From Geomonas limicola (lineage in GTDB: Bacteria; Desulfobacterota; Desulfuromonadia; Geobacterales; Geobacteraceae): a stretch of DNA of 64,000 bases. Location: assembly GCF_014193675.1 (NCBI RefSeq), contig NZ_BLXZ01000004.1, positions 462,828 through 526,827 of the forward strand, written 5' to 3'. Below are positions 29,869-39,531 of this stretch, in pieces. The translations under genes were made by a program, and so were the position numbers. Position 1 is the stretch's first letter. Each line of letters begins with the position of its first letter. The notes beneath the pieces were generated by a model. It was not told the DNA's origin, made no database searches, and saw nothing but the letters and a program-made list of their open reading frames with translations.

Positions 29869-29890
29869 GGGGCGAATGATTATTCGCCCC
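29869..29890. repeat. REP-like palindrome
   Basis: GGGGCGAAT-GATT-ATTCGCCCC, perfect 9-bp arms. A degraded relative (ATAATCATCCGCCC) lies at about 29775 and another (GGGGCGAATGATCATCGC) at 54553-54570, so it is a dispersed element. No gene is associated. Confidence 0.65.
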
Positions 29891-29930
29891 AACGGGATCA
29901 CCGAAGTCGTACGTTTACCGGAAAAACAGA

Positions 29931-29969
29931 AGGCCCGGACGAGCTGAACGCTCGGAACCGGGCCTTTTG
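29931..29969. terminator. Bidirectional terminator
   Basis: AGGCCCGG (29931-29938) and CCGGGCCT (29958-29965) flank an inner CGAG/CTCG hairpin; TTTT follows on the plus strand and the opposite strand also offers a short T-rich stretch. It separates the radical SAM gene from the convergent outer-membrane protein gene. Confidence 0.72.
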
Positions 29970-30019
29970 TTGTGGTCTACGTGCTGAAACTGCAGACGCA
30001 GCATGCTGCGCCTTTTGTC

Positions 30020-30613
30020 TTAGTTGAAGAAGAACCTCGCGCCTACGGTGAAGGAGAGGTTGGACGGGTCGAAGCTGCCGACCTTGGCGCCGTTGTAGTT
30101 CTTCACGTCGGCCGAGAAGGCCTCGACACCGTTGAGCTCTGCGGTCAGAGCGACCTGGCGCTGCAGGAAGTAATCGACACCGGCGGAGATGTGCAGGCCA
30201 AGGACGGTCTCGGAGGTGTTGTGCGGCAGGTCGTTGATCAGTACGTTCAGGCCGCCGCCGAAGTAGGGGACCAGGCGCTGCCGCTCCGGCAGACGGTACT
30301 GCGCGCCGATGGAGAGGTTGGTGACCTCGGCGTCGCCGTAGGTGCCGGCGTGAAACGAAGAACGGGTGATATCGAGTTCGGCGGCGATGTTGTCGTCGAC
30401 ACCGAAAAGGATCCCGCCACCGCCGATAAAGCCGGCATCGGTTTTTACCACCAGGGTTCCGACACCCGGAACATCGAGCTCGCTGTTCGCGGGATTGATG
30501 ACGCCGACACGACCGGTCACGGCAACGCGACCACGCAGGTCACTGGCGTTCGCGGTACCAGCCACCAGGGTGGCCAGCAGGGCGCAGGCGGCAAGAGAAA
30601 ACAGTTTACGCAT
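30020..30613 (-). CDS. Small outer-membrane beta-barrel protein (OmpW/OmpA-barrel type)
   Basis: 197 residues. A signal peptide ends in TANASD near residue 24 (MRKLFSLAACALLATLVAG). The mature part is short alternating beta strands with many glycine and aromatic turns and ends in SFTVGARFFFN, a C-terminal aromatic of the kind the BAM machinery recognises. Length and pattern fit an eight-stranded barrel of the OmpW-like group. It sits alone with a terminator on its 3' side. Function unknown; related proteins bind or pass small hydrophobic compounds. Confidence 0.75.
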   Translation of the reverse strand: MRKLFSLAACALLATLVAGTANASDLRGRVAVTGRVGVINPANSELDVPGVGTLVVKTDAGFIGGGGILFGVDDNIAAELDITRSSFHAGTYGDAEVTNLSIGAQYRLPERQRLVPYFGGGLNVLINDLPHNTSETVLGLHISAGVDYFLQRQVALTAELNGVEAFSADVKNYNGAKVGSFDPSNLSFTVGARFFFN

Positions 30614-30687
30614 CAGTATCCTCCATGTTTTTGTGTAATGAATAACAGCTTGCGCAGTCTAAGACAAAAGCGGCTCCCCATCAAGCG

Positions 30688-30723
30688 AAAAGCCTGTTCC
30701 CTCTAAGGAAACAGGCTTTTTTT
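30688..30723. terminator. Terminator between elbB and the barrel gene
   Basis: AAGCCTGTTCC and GGAAACAGGCTT form an 11-bp stem with one bulge, followed by seven T on the plus strand and four T on the minus strand. In context it ends the minus-strand elbB transcript. Confidence 0.72.
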
Positions 30724-30743
30724 GCCGCCAGGGCCGACGCGAA

Positions 30744-31400
30744 CTAACCGATAAGATTGATGGTTTCCTTGACCGCCTTCTCGATGCCGACGGCGGCCTC
30801 CGCGATGCTTCCTGCCAGCATGTAGGCGGGAGTCGAAACGATCTTGTGCTCCCGGTCCACCACGAATTCGCTGACGGGGCAAGGGACGTGCTTGCTGCCG
30901 GTGGCGTTGATGGCCTCCGCGGTTTCCTCGTCAGTTCCGATGGTAAGCTGGGGAGCCAGGTCCCTTCCCAAGGCGAGGGCGAGCACCGACGGGGCGATGC
31001 AGATGGCGCAGATCGGCTTCTTGGCCAGGGCCATCTCTTTCACCAGGCGGAGCACATCCGGTTGCACCGCGCCCTGCGGCCCGTCGAAGGCGAAGCTGCA
31101 CAGGTTCTTGGCGGCGCCGAAGCCGCCGGGCAGGATCAACGCATCGAGTTCTGCCACCTTGGCGTCTTTAACGTCGGCGATCTCGCCACGTGCGATTCGG
31201 GCAGCCTCGATGAGCGCGTTGCGCTTCTCGCCGGTCTCCTGCATGGTCAGGTGATTTACTTCGTTGAGTTCCATATCCGGAGCAAGGCAGACAGCCTTGG
31301 CACCGCTTCGGTCGATGGCGAGCAGGGTGAGCACCGCCTCGTGAATCTCACTACCATCGCGGACTCCGCAGCCCGAGAGTATCACGCCGATTCTTTTCAT
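30744..31400 (-). CDS. elbB: ElbB-type DJ-1/PfpI-superfamily glyoxalase-like protein
   Basis: 218 residues. Members of the DJ-1/PfpI superfamily named ElbB (sigma cross-reacting protein 27A) have been linked to isoprenoid synthesis and glyoxal handling. Seen: N-terminal VILSGCGVRDGSEIHEAV, acidic VCLAPDMELNEVNHLT near 42, LILPGGFGAAKNLCSFAF near 88, the nucleophile elbow PICAICIAPSVLALAL near 124 and VDREHKIVSTPAYMLAGS near 185. The ATG at 31400 is preceded by GGAGGGG; a 26-residue longer frame is open upstream but lacks a ribosome site. Stands alone. Confidence 0.92.
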   Translation of the reverse strand: MKRIGVILSGCGVRDGSEIHEAVLTLLAIDRSGAKAVCLAPDMELNEVNHLTMQETGEKRNALIEAARIARGEIADVKDAKVAELDALILPGGFGAAKNLCSFAFDGPQGAVQPDVLRLVKEMALAKKPICAICIAPSVLALALGRDLAPQLTIGTDEETAEAINATGSKHVPCPVSEFVVDREHKIVSTPAYMLAGSIAEAAVGIEKAVKETINLIG

Positions 31401-31657
31401 ATACGTCCCCTCCGGTCTCATAGATGTCCCGTCTACGGGATGTGGAGATATTCTATTCGGTATGCCGTTTACGTGCAAGGCCTTTGTAATGGAAATCTTC
31501 CAATGTTTGTCGCGCGTCGTGTTGGTGACTCAATTCCCAACCTGGAACTGAGAACCTAAAAGCGGAGAGTCAGTAGTCGATCCTTCTTGACTGAGTGTCG
31601 AAGATACCCTAGTCTGCAGCCGTCTCAGTGCTGCGACTCGCCATATCGGATACGACC

Positions 31658-31858
31658 ATGTCTCTTGCCTCACAACCTTTCCCTGAAGTGAAGATCGAAC
31701 GTTGCACCGGTTGCGGACGCTGCGTCGCCGCATGCCCGGAGCGCCTCTTTACCTTGGAAGTGACAGGCTACCGCAAACACGCGGCACTGCCCGCACCCGA
31801 ACGCTGCACCCAGTGCGGCAAGTGCCTGGTGGAATGCCCCTTCAACGCCCTTTCCTGA
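31658..31858 (+). CDS. Small 2[4Fe-4S] ferredoxin
   Basis: 66 residues with two cluster motifs, CTGCGRCVAACP near residue 16 and CTQCGKCLVECP near 51, separated by about 35 residues, a longer gap than in clostridial ferredoxins. It is an electron carrier of unknown partner. An in-frame ATG ten codons upstream (31628) is possible; both have weak ribosome sites. It is convergent with the following transporter gene at 10 bp distance. Confidence 0.85.
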   Translation: MSLASQPFPEVKIERCTGCGRCVAACPERLFTLEVTGYRKHAALPAPERCTQCGKCLVECPFNALS

Positions 31859-31868
31859 GTCTCCCTCG

Positions 31869-33095
31869 CTAGCTCTTCTGCAGGCTGTCCACCTGTGCCA
31901 GCTTCGGGAAGAGCTTCATCCACAACAGCACCACCACGATGGTGCCGATCCCCCCGATGAGTACCGCCGGCACCGTTCCGAAGAGTGCCGCGGTCGTCCC
32001 CGATTCGAATTCCCCCAACTGGTTCGAGGTGCCGATGAACATCGAGTTGACCGCGCTTACCCGGCCGCGCATCTCGTCGGGCGTCTCGATCTGTACCAGG
32101 GAGCTGCGGATAACCACGCTGATCACGTCGGATGCCCCGAGTACCACCAGGGTGGCGACCGAGAGGGCGAACGAGGTGGAAAGCGCGAAGACGATGGTGG
32201 CGACGCCGAAGATGAAGACGCTGATGAACATGGTGCGACCCACCCGGTGCCTTAGCGGCGTGCGGGCCAGGAATACCGACATTCCCAAGGCCCCCAGAGC
32301 GGGTGCCGCACGTAAGAGCCCGAGCCCCTGTGGCCCGGTGTGCAGGATGTCGCGCGCGTAGACCGGCAGGAGCGCCGTGGCACCTCCTAAAAGCACCGCG
32401 AAGAGGTCCAGCGAGATGGCACCGAGGATCTCAGGGCGGCTGCGGATGAAGGCGATGCCGGCGAACAGGGAGGAGAGGCTCACCGGTTCGCGCTTTGACG
32501 CGGCGCGCTCGACGCGGATCAGCGAGACCATCACGCAGGCCGTCAGAAAGAGCAGGCTCGCCAGGGCGTACACCGTGGTAGGTCCGAGTACGTAGAGGAT
32601 GCCGCCCAATGCCGGGCCGACGATGCTGGCAGTCTGGTTCGCAGACGCGGACCAGGCGGCGGCCCGGGGAATCAGTTCCTGCGGTACCAGGGTCGGTACC
32701 AGCGCCTGCATGGTCGGGCTCTCGAAGGCGCGGGCAGCTCCTGTCACAAAGACGGTCACCAGGATCGCTTCCTTGGTGATCCACCCGCTGTAACTGCCGA
32801 GGGCAAGAAAGGCGAGGGCGGCTCCTTCGATGACCTGGCAGATGGCACAGATGCGGCGCCGGTCGTAGCGGTCGGCGACGTGCCCCACGGCGAGGGTGAG
32901 GAGCAGCATGGGGAGAAACTGGGCGAGGCCCACGAGCCCCAGGTACCAGGCGCTGCCGGTCAGGTGGTAGATCTGCCATCCGACGGCGACCCCCTGCATT
33001 TGGAACGAGATGGTGGAGCTTACCCTGGCCAGCCAGAAGAAGCGAAAGGCGGGGTGACCTAAAACGGATTGCTGCTGGTGTGGGTCGGCAGACAT
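31869..33095 (-). CDS. Major facilitator superfamily exporter (EntS/DHA3-like)
   Basis: 408 residues with about 12 hydrophobic segments. Seen: FFWLARVSSTISFQMQGVAVG at the start of helix 1, the loop 2-3 motif GHVADRYDRRR, a loop between helices 6 and 7 (RVERAASKREPV), and RGRVSAVNSMFIGTSNQLGEFESG near the end, a conserved region of the EntS/MdfA-like DHA3 group. Such proteins export siderophores or drugs. The ATG at 33095 follows GAGG at 6 bases; a start 17 codons upstream is open but not supported. Substrate unknown; no siderophore gene is nearby. Confidence 0.85.
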   Translation of the reverse strand: MSADPHQQQSVLGHPAFRFFWLARVSSTISFQMQGVAVGWQIYHLTGSAWYLGLVGLAQFLPMLLLTLAVGHVADRYDRRRICAICQVIEGAALAFLALGSYSGWITKEAILVTVFVTGAARAFESPTMQALVPTLVPQELIPRAAAWSASANQTASIVGPALGGILYVLGPTTVYALASLLFLTACVMVSLIRVERAASKREPVSLSSLFAGIAFIRSRPEILGAISLDLFAVLLGGATALLPVYARDILHTGPQGLGLLRAAPALGALGMSVFLARTPLRHRVGRTMFISVFIFGVATIVFALSTSFALSVATLVVLGASDVISVVIRSSLVQIETPDEMRGRVSAVNSMFIGTSNQLGEFESGTTAALFGTVPAVLIGGIGTIVVVLLWMKLFPKLAQVDSLQKS

Positions 33096-33226
33096 GAAAC
33101 CTCGATTCTTGCTGCAGCAATTGACAAGAAAAAGCCGCTCTTTCATACTTTACAAGTAAAGTGTTGAGCTGAGAAGAAGCTGGGTTGGAGATTAACTCAC
33201 AAAAAAGTGCAAGAAAGGAGGACGCT

Positions 33227-33397
33227 ATGCTCTTATTTGTCCAGCAGAACAAGGTCCATCACTATCCGGTGGAGAAAAACTGCAGTGCAGTGTATCAGAA
33301 CGAGCAGTTGCGCGATACCGTTCCACACGATGCCAAGCCCTGTCCCTATTGCATGAACGTCTGGCCAGAGAGTAAGGACAAAAGGATTACTGCTTAA
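33227..33397 (+). CDS. 56-residue CxxC protein
   Basis: 56 residues, excellent ribosome site (AAAGGAGG, 33214-33221). Seen: VHHYPVEKNC at residues 9-18 and KPCPYCMNVWP near 40. Four potential ligands (histidines at the start, three cysteines) make zinc or metal binding plausible; the spacing loosely recalls Ada-type metal domains but identity is not established. It is a small cytoplasmic protein with no signal peptide. It is divergent from the exporter gene, sharing its upstream region. Function unknown. Confidence 0.7.
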   Translation: MLLFVQQNKVHHYPVEKNCSAVYQNEQLRDTVPHDAKPCPYCMNVWPESKDKRITA

Positions 33398-33465
33398 GTT
33401 TGTGCGGGTCGTGTAGAGAGGACGCAACGCACCTTGGAGGCAGAGGCGACCTCCTCCTCACGTTT

Positions 33466-33497
33466 CCCCCTTTGCGGAGGGGGACAGGGGGGGCTTT
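33466..33497. repeat. Dispersed C/G palindrome copy
   Basis: CCCCC-TTTGCGGA-GGGGG followed by ACAGGGGGGGCTTTG, the same element as at 54596 and 54679. Confidence 0.65.
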
Positions 33498-33545
33498 GCT
33501 CTTGGTGGCTCCAGTACCCTCTTTTGAGGGTACAAGCTAAGAAAC

Positions 33546-33584
33546 AAAAAGGCCGCCTTCCCAAACGGAAAAGGCGGCCTTTTT
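33546..33584. terminator. Terminator of the tRNA-Lys/Glu unit (bidirectional)
   Basis: AAAAAGGCCGCCTT and AAGGCGGCCTTTTT make a perfect 14-bp inverted repeat with T-runs on both strands. On the minus strand it directly follows tRNA-Glu. Confidence 0.93.
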
Positions 33585-33589
33585 GTTGA

Positions 33590-33664
33590 TGGTGATCCCA
33601 AGGGGACTTGAACCCCTGTTACCGACGTGAAAGGCCGGTGTCCTAACCACTAGACGATGGGACC
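33590..33664 (-). tRNA. tRNA-Glu (TTC), first copy
   Basis: 75 nt including encoded CCA. Acceptor stem GGTCCCA/TGGGATC, D-arm GTCTAGTGGTTAGGAC, anticodon loop CTTTCAC between CCGGC/GTCGG, and T-arm GTTCAAGTC. Complete cloverleaf. Confidence 0.97.
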
Positions 33665-33714
33665 GAGAAGCAAAACAGGCTAAGGTGAAACCTTAACCTG
33701 TCTTAGTGAGGAGC

Positions 33715-33790
33715 TGGTGAGCCGCGTTGGGATCGAACCAACGACCACCTGATTAAAAGTCAGGTGCTCTACCGACTGAGCTAGCGGCTC
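33715..33790 (-). tRNA. tRNA-Lys (TTT), first copy
   Basis: 76 nt with encoded CCA. Acceptor GAGCCGC/GCGGCTC, anticodon loop CTTTTAA in stem CCTGA/TCAGG, T-arm GGTTCGATCC. Identical over its whole length to the second copy at 33943-34018. Confidence 0.97.
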
Positions 33791-33820
33791 CTATCTTCTC
33801 TTCCTACTGTGCAGCATCGC

Positions 33821-33847
33821 AAAAAAAGCCCCGAAGAAGCTCGGGGC
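33821..33847 (-). terminator. Terminator between the two tRNA pairs
   Basis: On the minus strand GCCCCGA and TCGGGGC form a 7-bp stem with loop GCTTCT, followed by seven T. It ends the second tRNA pair separately from the first. Confidence 0.88.
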
Positions 33848-33859
33848 GTTCTTTTCGAA

Positions 33860-33937
33860 TGGCGTCCCCAGCCGGATTTGAACCGGCGTCGCCGCCGTGA
33901 AAGGGCGGTGTCCTGGGCCGGGCTAGACGATGGGGAC
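33860..33937 (-). tRNA. tRNA-Glu (TTC), second, divergent copy
   Basis: 78 nt with encoded CCA. Acceptor GTCCCCA/TGGGGAC, D-arm GTCTAGCCCGGCCCAGGAC (longer loop than in the first copy), anticodon loop CTTTCAC between CCGCC/GGCGG, T-arm GGTTCAAATCC. Clearly functional by structure but different in sequence from the 33590 copy. Confidence 0.95.
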
Positions 33938-33942
33938 GGAAC

Positions 33943-34018
33943 TGGTGAGCCGCGTTGGGATCGAACCAACGACCACCTGATTAAAAGTCAGGTGCTCTAC
34001 CGACTGAGCTAGCGGCTC
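33943..34018 (-). tRNA. tRNA-Lys (TTT), second copy
   Basis: 76 nt with encoded CCA, identical to the 33715-33790 gene. It leads the second Lys-Glu unit, which ends at the terminator at 33821. Confidence 0.97.
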
Positions 34019-34094
34019 TAATGTTCCCTGCAGAAGCAAGAACAACCTTATAGCAAATTAGATTCTGAGGGTCAATACCTTTTTTGCAGAAAAA

Positions 34095-36705
<2,611 letters not shown>

Positions 36706-36723
36706 GGGAGGTTCCTAAAACAG

Positions 36724-36838
36724 GTTCTACGTTCTATGTCGAGAACCAGGCCTCGAGTCGCAAGGACGCGGTGCAACCTTTCGGAAAAGCGTTGCACCGC
36801 GCCGTTCAACGTAGCACCTGGAACGTAGAACATAGAAC
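36724..36838. repeat. Nested inverted-repeat element upstream of hisZ
   Basis: Outer arms GTTCTACGTTCTATG (36724-36738) and CGTAGAACATAGAAC (36824-36838) pair at 13 of 15 positions; an inner perfect 10-bp stem GCGGTGCAAC/GTTGCACCGC sits at 36768-36800. About 115 bp overall. It has no T-run, so it is not a terminator. It could be a MITE-like element or an RNA leader structure. Confidence 0.6.
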
Positions 36839-36914
36839 TGATTGTTGAGGTCGAAGCGAGAAAACCTAACAGCATACCCGGGGGAAGTCAACGATTAAAT
36901 CCCCCGCAAAATTG

Positions 36915-38378
36915 CTAGTCGAGCTTCATCACGCGGACTGCCGAGCCGCCCTTGCTGAAGACCCCTTCCTTCTGGACCACTTCGAGCAGCAGCAGCTCGC
37001 GGGTAGCCGGTTTGAAGACGAAGTCGGCAAGGTAATTCTGGCTCTGCTTGGTCCTCCAGCGCTCCTCCAGGGAGGAGCCGGTCCAGGCGAAGCCGAAGAC
37101 CGAGTACTTGGAGTAGGAGCGGCTGTTGCCGATCACGAAGAAGCCGGCGTTTTGCGGCACAACAACCTCTCCTTCTTTGGTCGTGTAGACCCGCTGGTCC
37201 AGGAAGCGCCAGCGCATTTTGTCGAAGGTGCTCCTGATGCTCTTGTCGTCCTCGCGCTGGAAGTAGGTCTCCGAACCGCCGAAACGCTCGCTGCTTCTCC
37301 AGAGCTCCTCGCCAGTGTCGGAGTAGACGATCAGGTAGCCGTCCGGGCTGGTAATGACCGGGTAGCTCTTTCCTTCAGGGCCGGGCACGCTGTTGTAGTT
37401 GTACAGGTTGGCCCAGCGCGGCAGCTTGATTGCCTTTACCTTCTCGATCTTGCCGTCCTTCTCGACGATCTCGTAAAGGTCGCCGTAGTAATCGTCGGTG
37501 AGGCTCATCTCCTGGGCGTACATCTTGACGGGGCCGCCGTCCAGGGCAATGGCGCGGAACATGTACGGGAGCTTTTCGGCAACCAGCTTCAGTTTGCCGT
37601 CCTGGTAGCTGTAGATCTGCGAAGAGGGGGCCTCGCCGTCGATGATGGTGACGAAAACGCGGGGATTGCCGCCCTGGTCCGGGCCGAGGGTGTCGATGGC
37701 GATCACTTTGCCGCGCTTGGTCAGTTCCACTTCAGCAAGCAGTTTCAGCGTCTTTTCCTGGCGGTACAGGCGCAGGGCGTGTGCCTCGGCCACGAAGTAT
37801 TCGCGTCCCTGGGGACCTTCGTTGGCAATGGCGAGACCCTCCTGGGCGTTGGCCAGGCGCTGGCTTACCCAGGTGGTGACGCCGATGACGCCGGGCTCGG
37901 CCGACTGCTGCGCTGCCGCACCGTAAGGCGTCTGGACCACCGGGGGCGCCGGGACCGGTGCTGCAACCGGGGCCTTGGCAGGGGCCGCCTGGAAGTTCTG
38001 CGCTACGCCGGCCTTTACTTTGGATGCGATGCGGCTCAGGGCCGGAATCAACTCGTCCTGGCTCTCACCCTGTTCGAACACCGTGACGAGGGTGCGCTCG
38101 CTCTGCTTGGCGACCACGTCGAGGCTGAAGACTTTGCCGAGCTGGGTGTAGTTGCCCTGCACCACGACGTCGGCTTCCTGGGCGCTTGCCACCGGGACGA
38201 TGGACTCCGAGGCGATGCGGGAGGCGAGCAGCGTCTGCAGGGTTTTCTTCAGCCCGGCGTTATCGGTGGGGGTAACCGCAAACTCGGAAACGTAGGCCTT
38301 GATCGGTGCAGCGGAGGCCAGTGAGGGAATAAGAGAGACGCAAACAAGGAGGAGGACGGCAAACAAAGATCGTTTCAT
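36915..38378 (-). CDS. Secreted protein of unknown function (FlgO-like N-terminus, propeller-like C-terminus)
   Basis: 487 residues. Signal peptide MKRSLFAVLLLVCVSLIPSL ending ASAAP near residue 25. About 27-130 (AYVSEFAVTPTDNAGLKKTL, ASRIASESIVPVAS) has the look of a periplasmic FlgO/TolB-N type domain, then a proline/alanine-rich linker (about 140-165), then about 300 residues of beta-rich sequence with repeated short strands (for example YPVITSPDGYLIVYSDTGEE) that could be a beta propeller. The ATG at 38378 gives a good signal peptide; a longer frame is open upstream but unsupported. Function unknown. Confidence 0.75.
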   Translation of the reverse strand: MKRSLFAVLLLVCVSLIPSLASAAPIKAYVSEFAVTPTDNAGLKKTLQTLLASRIASESIVPVASAQEADVVVQGNYTQLGKVFSLDVVAKQSERTLVTVFEQGESQDELIPALSRIASKVKAGVAQNFQAAPAKAPVAAPVPAPPVVQTPYGAAAQQSAEPGVIGVTTWVSQRLANAQEGLAIANEGPQGREYFVAEAHALRLYRQEKTLKLLAEVELTKRGKVIAIDTLGPDQGGNPRVFVTIIDGEAPSSQIYSYQDGKLKLVAEKLPYMFRAIALDGGPVKMYAQEMSLTDDYYGDLYEIVEKDGKIEKVKAIKLPRWANLYNYNSVPGPEGKSYPVITSPDGYLIVYSDTGEELWRSSERFGGSETYFQREDDKSIRSTFDKMRWRFLDQRVYTTKEGEVVVPQNAGFFVIGNSRSYSKYSVFGFAWTGSSLEERWRTKQSQNYLADFVFKPATRELLLLEVVQKEGVFSKGGSAVRVMKLD

Positions 38379-38583
38379 TGTTGCTCCGCTTACGGTGAGA
38401 TTTTCGAACGTCCGATTATCGCAGAGCAACCTGGTTAAGTCAAAAGAATTTGTGGATTTTTGAAGCTGTAACTGTAGCTTACATTGTCATGCGTGTTCTA
38501 TCTGGTGAATGAGTGAGTGTGCAAATCAGTGCAAGTACTGATCGAGGAATTCCTTGTCAGAGAAGTGGACGCTGCAGCAACAC

Positions 38584-38616
38584 AAAGGGCGAACCCTGTG
38601 TGGCGGTTCGCCCTTT
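38584..38616 (-). terminator. Terminator of the small-protein unit
   Basis: Perfect 12-bp stem AAAGGGCGAACC/GGTTCGCCCTTT with a 9-nt loop, 24 bp after the stop of the second small gene. No long T-run, so moderately supported. Confidence 0.6.
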
Positions 38617-38640
38617 GCTGTCGGTTGTCGGGAGCGCGTC

Positions 38641-38913
38641 TCACTTGCCGGGGCGCTCCAGTGTCTTCAACTCCTCCTGAGTCTCGGTGAGCTTTATCTG
38701 CAGCTTTTTCAACTCTTGTGGGGAGTAGACCCGTGTCCCTTTCCTGATCTCCTTGTCGAGACGGTGCATCCTGCGGTAGATGTCGTCGACCTGGTCGATG
38801 CAGTTGCGCGATGCGAGCAGGCACTCGTCCTTTTCGCTTTGGGTCTGGGCGTGGGCGGCCGTGCCGGCAAGCAGGAAAAGGGAGGTGCTGAGGATGACGG
38901 CGATTCTGGTCAT
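38641..38913 (-). CDS. Small secreted protein, paralogue of its neighbour
   Basis: 90 residues. Signal peptide MTRIAVILSTSLFLLAGTAA ending HAQTQ near 23, then a mature part of about 67 residues beginning with DECLLASRNCIDQVDDIY (two cysteines six apart) and continuing as a charged helical stretch (RRMHRLDKEIRKGTRVYS, LKKLQIKLTETQEELKTLE) likely to form a coiled coil. It is about two-thirds identical in the mature part to the 92-residue protein encoded just upstream, so the pair arose by tandem duplication. Function unknown. Confidence 0.8.
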   Translation of the reverse strand: MTRIAVILSTSLFLLAGTAAHAQTQSEKDECLLASRNCIDQVDDIYRRMHRLDKEIRKGTRVYSPQELKKLQIKLTETQEELKTLERPGK

Positions 38914-38945
38914 AGCGGTGGCTCCTTTGTCCGGTTTAAATCTGC

Positions 38946-39224
38946 CTAGTTACCGCCTCCAAGTTCCATGTCCTTCAGCATATCCTGGGTTTCCTGGAGC
39001 TTGTCACGGAGCTTTTGCAACTCGGCGGGGGTGTAGACTCGGTTTCCCTTCTTGATCTCCTTGTCGAGTTTGTGCATCCGCTTGTAGATATCGTCGACTT
39101 GGGCGGTGCAGTTTTTGGACGCCAGCAGGCATTCGTCTTTCTGGCCCTGCGTCATCTCGGCAAAGGCCGGGACGCTCGACAGCATGAAGATTGCTGCAGC
39201 TACGGTGAGTGCCATGCGTTTCAT
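38946..39224 (-). CDS. Small secreted protein, paralogue of its neighbour
   Basis: 92 residues. Signal peptide ending AFAEM near residue 23, then DECLLASKNCTAQVDDIYK and a helical tail (RMHKLDKEIKKGNRVYTP, LQKLRDKLQETQDMLKDM). The conserved pair of cysteines, the KG-RVY-P segment and the helix are shared with the 38641-38913 product. The ribosome site GGAGAG lies just upstream of the ATG. It precedes the second copy by 32 bp, so both are likely on one transcript. No known family could be assigned. Confidence 0.8.
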   Translation of the reverse strand: MKRMALTVAAAIFMLSSVPAFAEMTQGQKDECLLASKNCTAQVDDIYKRMHKLDKEIKKGNRVYTPAELQKLRDKLQETQDMLKDMELGGGN

Positions 39225-39454
39225 TGTTCTCTCCTTTGTGACGGTAATGTTAATAAGGGTATATTAAAGCAGTCTTTTGATTGCTGTCAATAGGAGGAGA
39301 GCCAAAGGCAAAAAACTCGGTAATGTCTGGCGTGAAAAGACTTTTGAGAATAAGAAGGTGGGTGGGGGAAGTCAGAGGTTCAGCTTTGAGGAGTGGCCGC
39401 TGAGCCTGTGGCTGCAGGGGGGGACGGCTTTGACAGGCTGGTACCCCAACAAAG

Positions 39455-39487
39455 AAAAAGGCGAACCCCGGTAGGGTTCGCCTTTTT
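39455..39487 (-). terminator. Porin gene terminator (bidirectional)
   Basis: AAAAAGGCGAACCC (39455-39468) and GGGTTCGCCTTTTT (39474-39487) make a perfect 14-bp inverted repeat with T-runs on both strands, 45 bp after the porin stop. Its core GGCGAACC recurs in the 38584 terminator. Confidence 0.92.
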
Positions 39488-39531
39488 GGTGATGCTTCCT
39501 GCAACTGCTGCCCGGTGGGCAGCATGCGGGA

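Noticed and set aside
36768..36800. Intrinsic terminator at the inner hairpin near hisZ
   Set aside because: No T-run on either strand.
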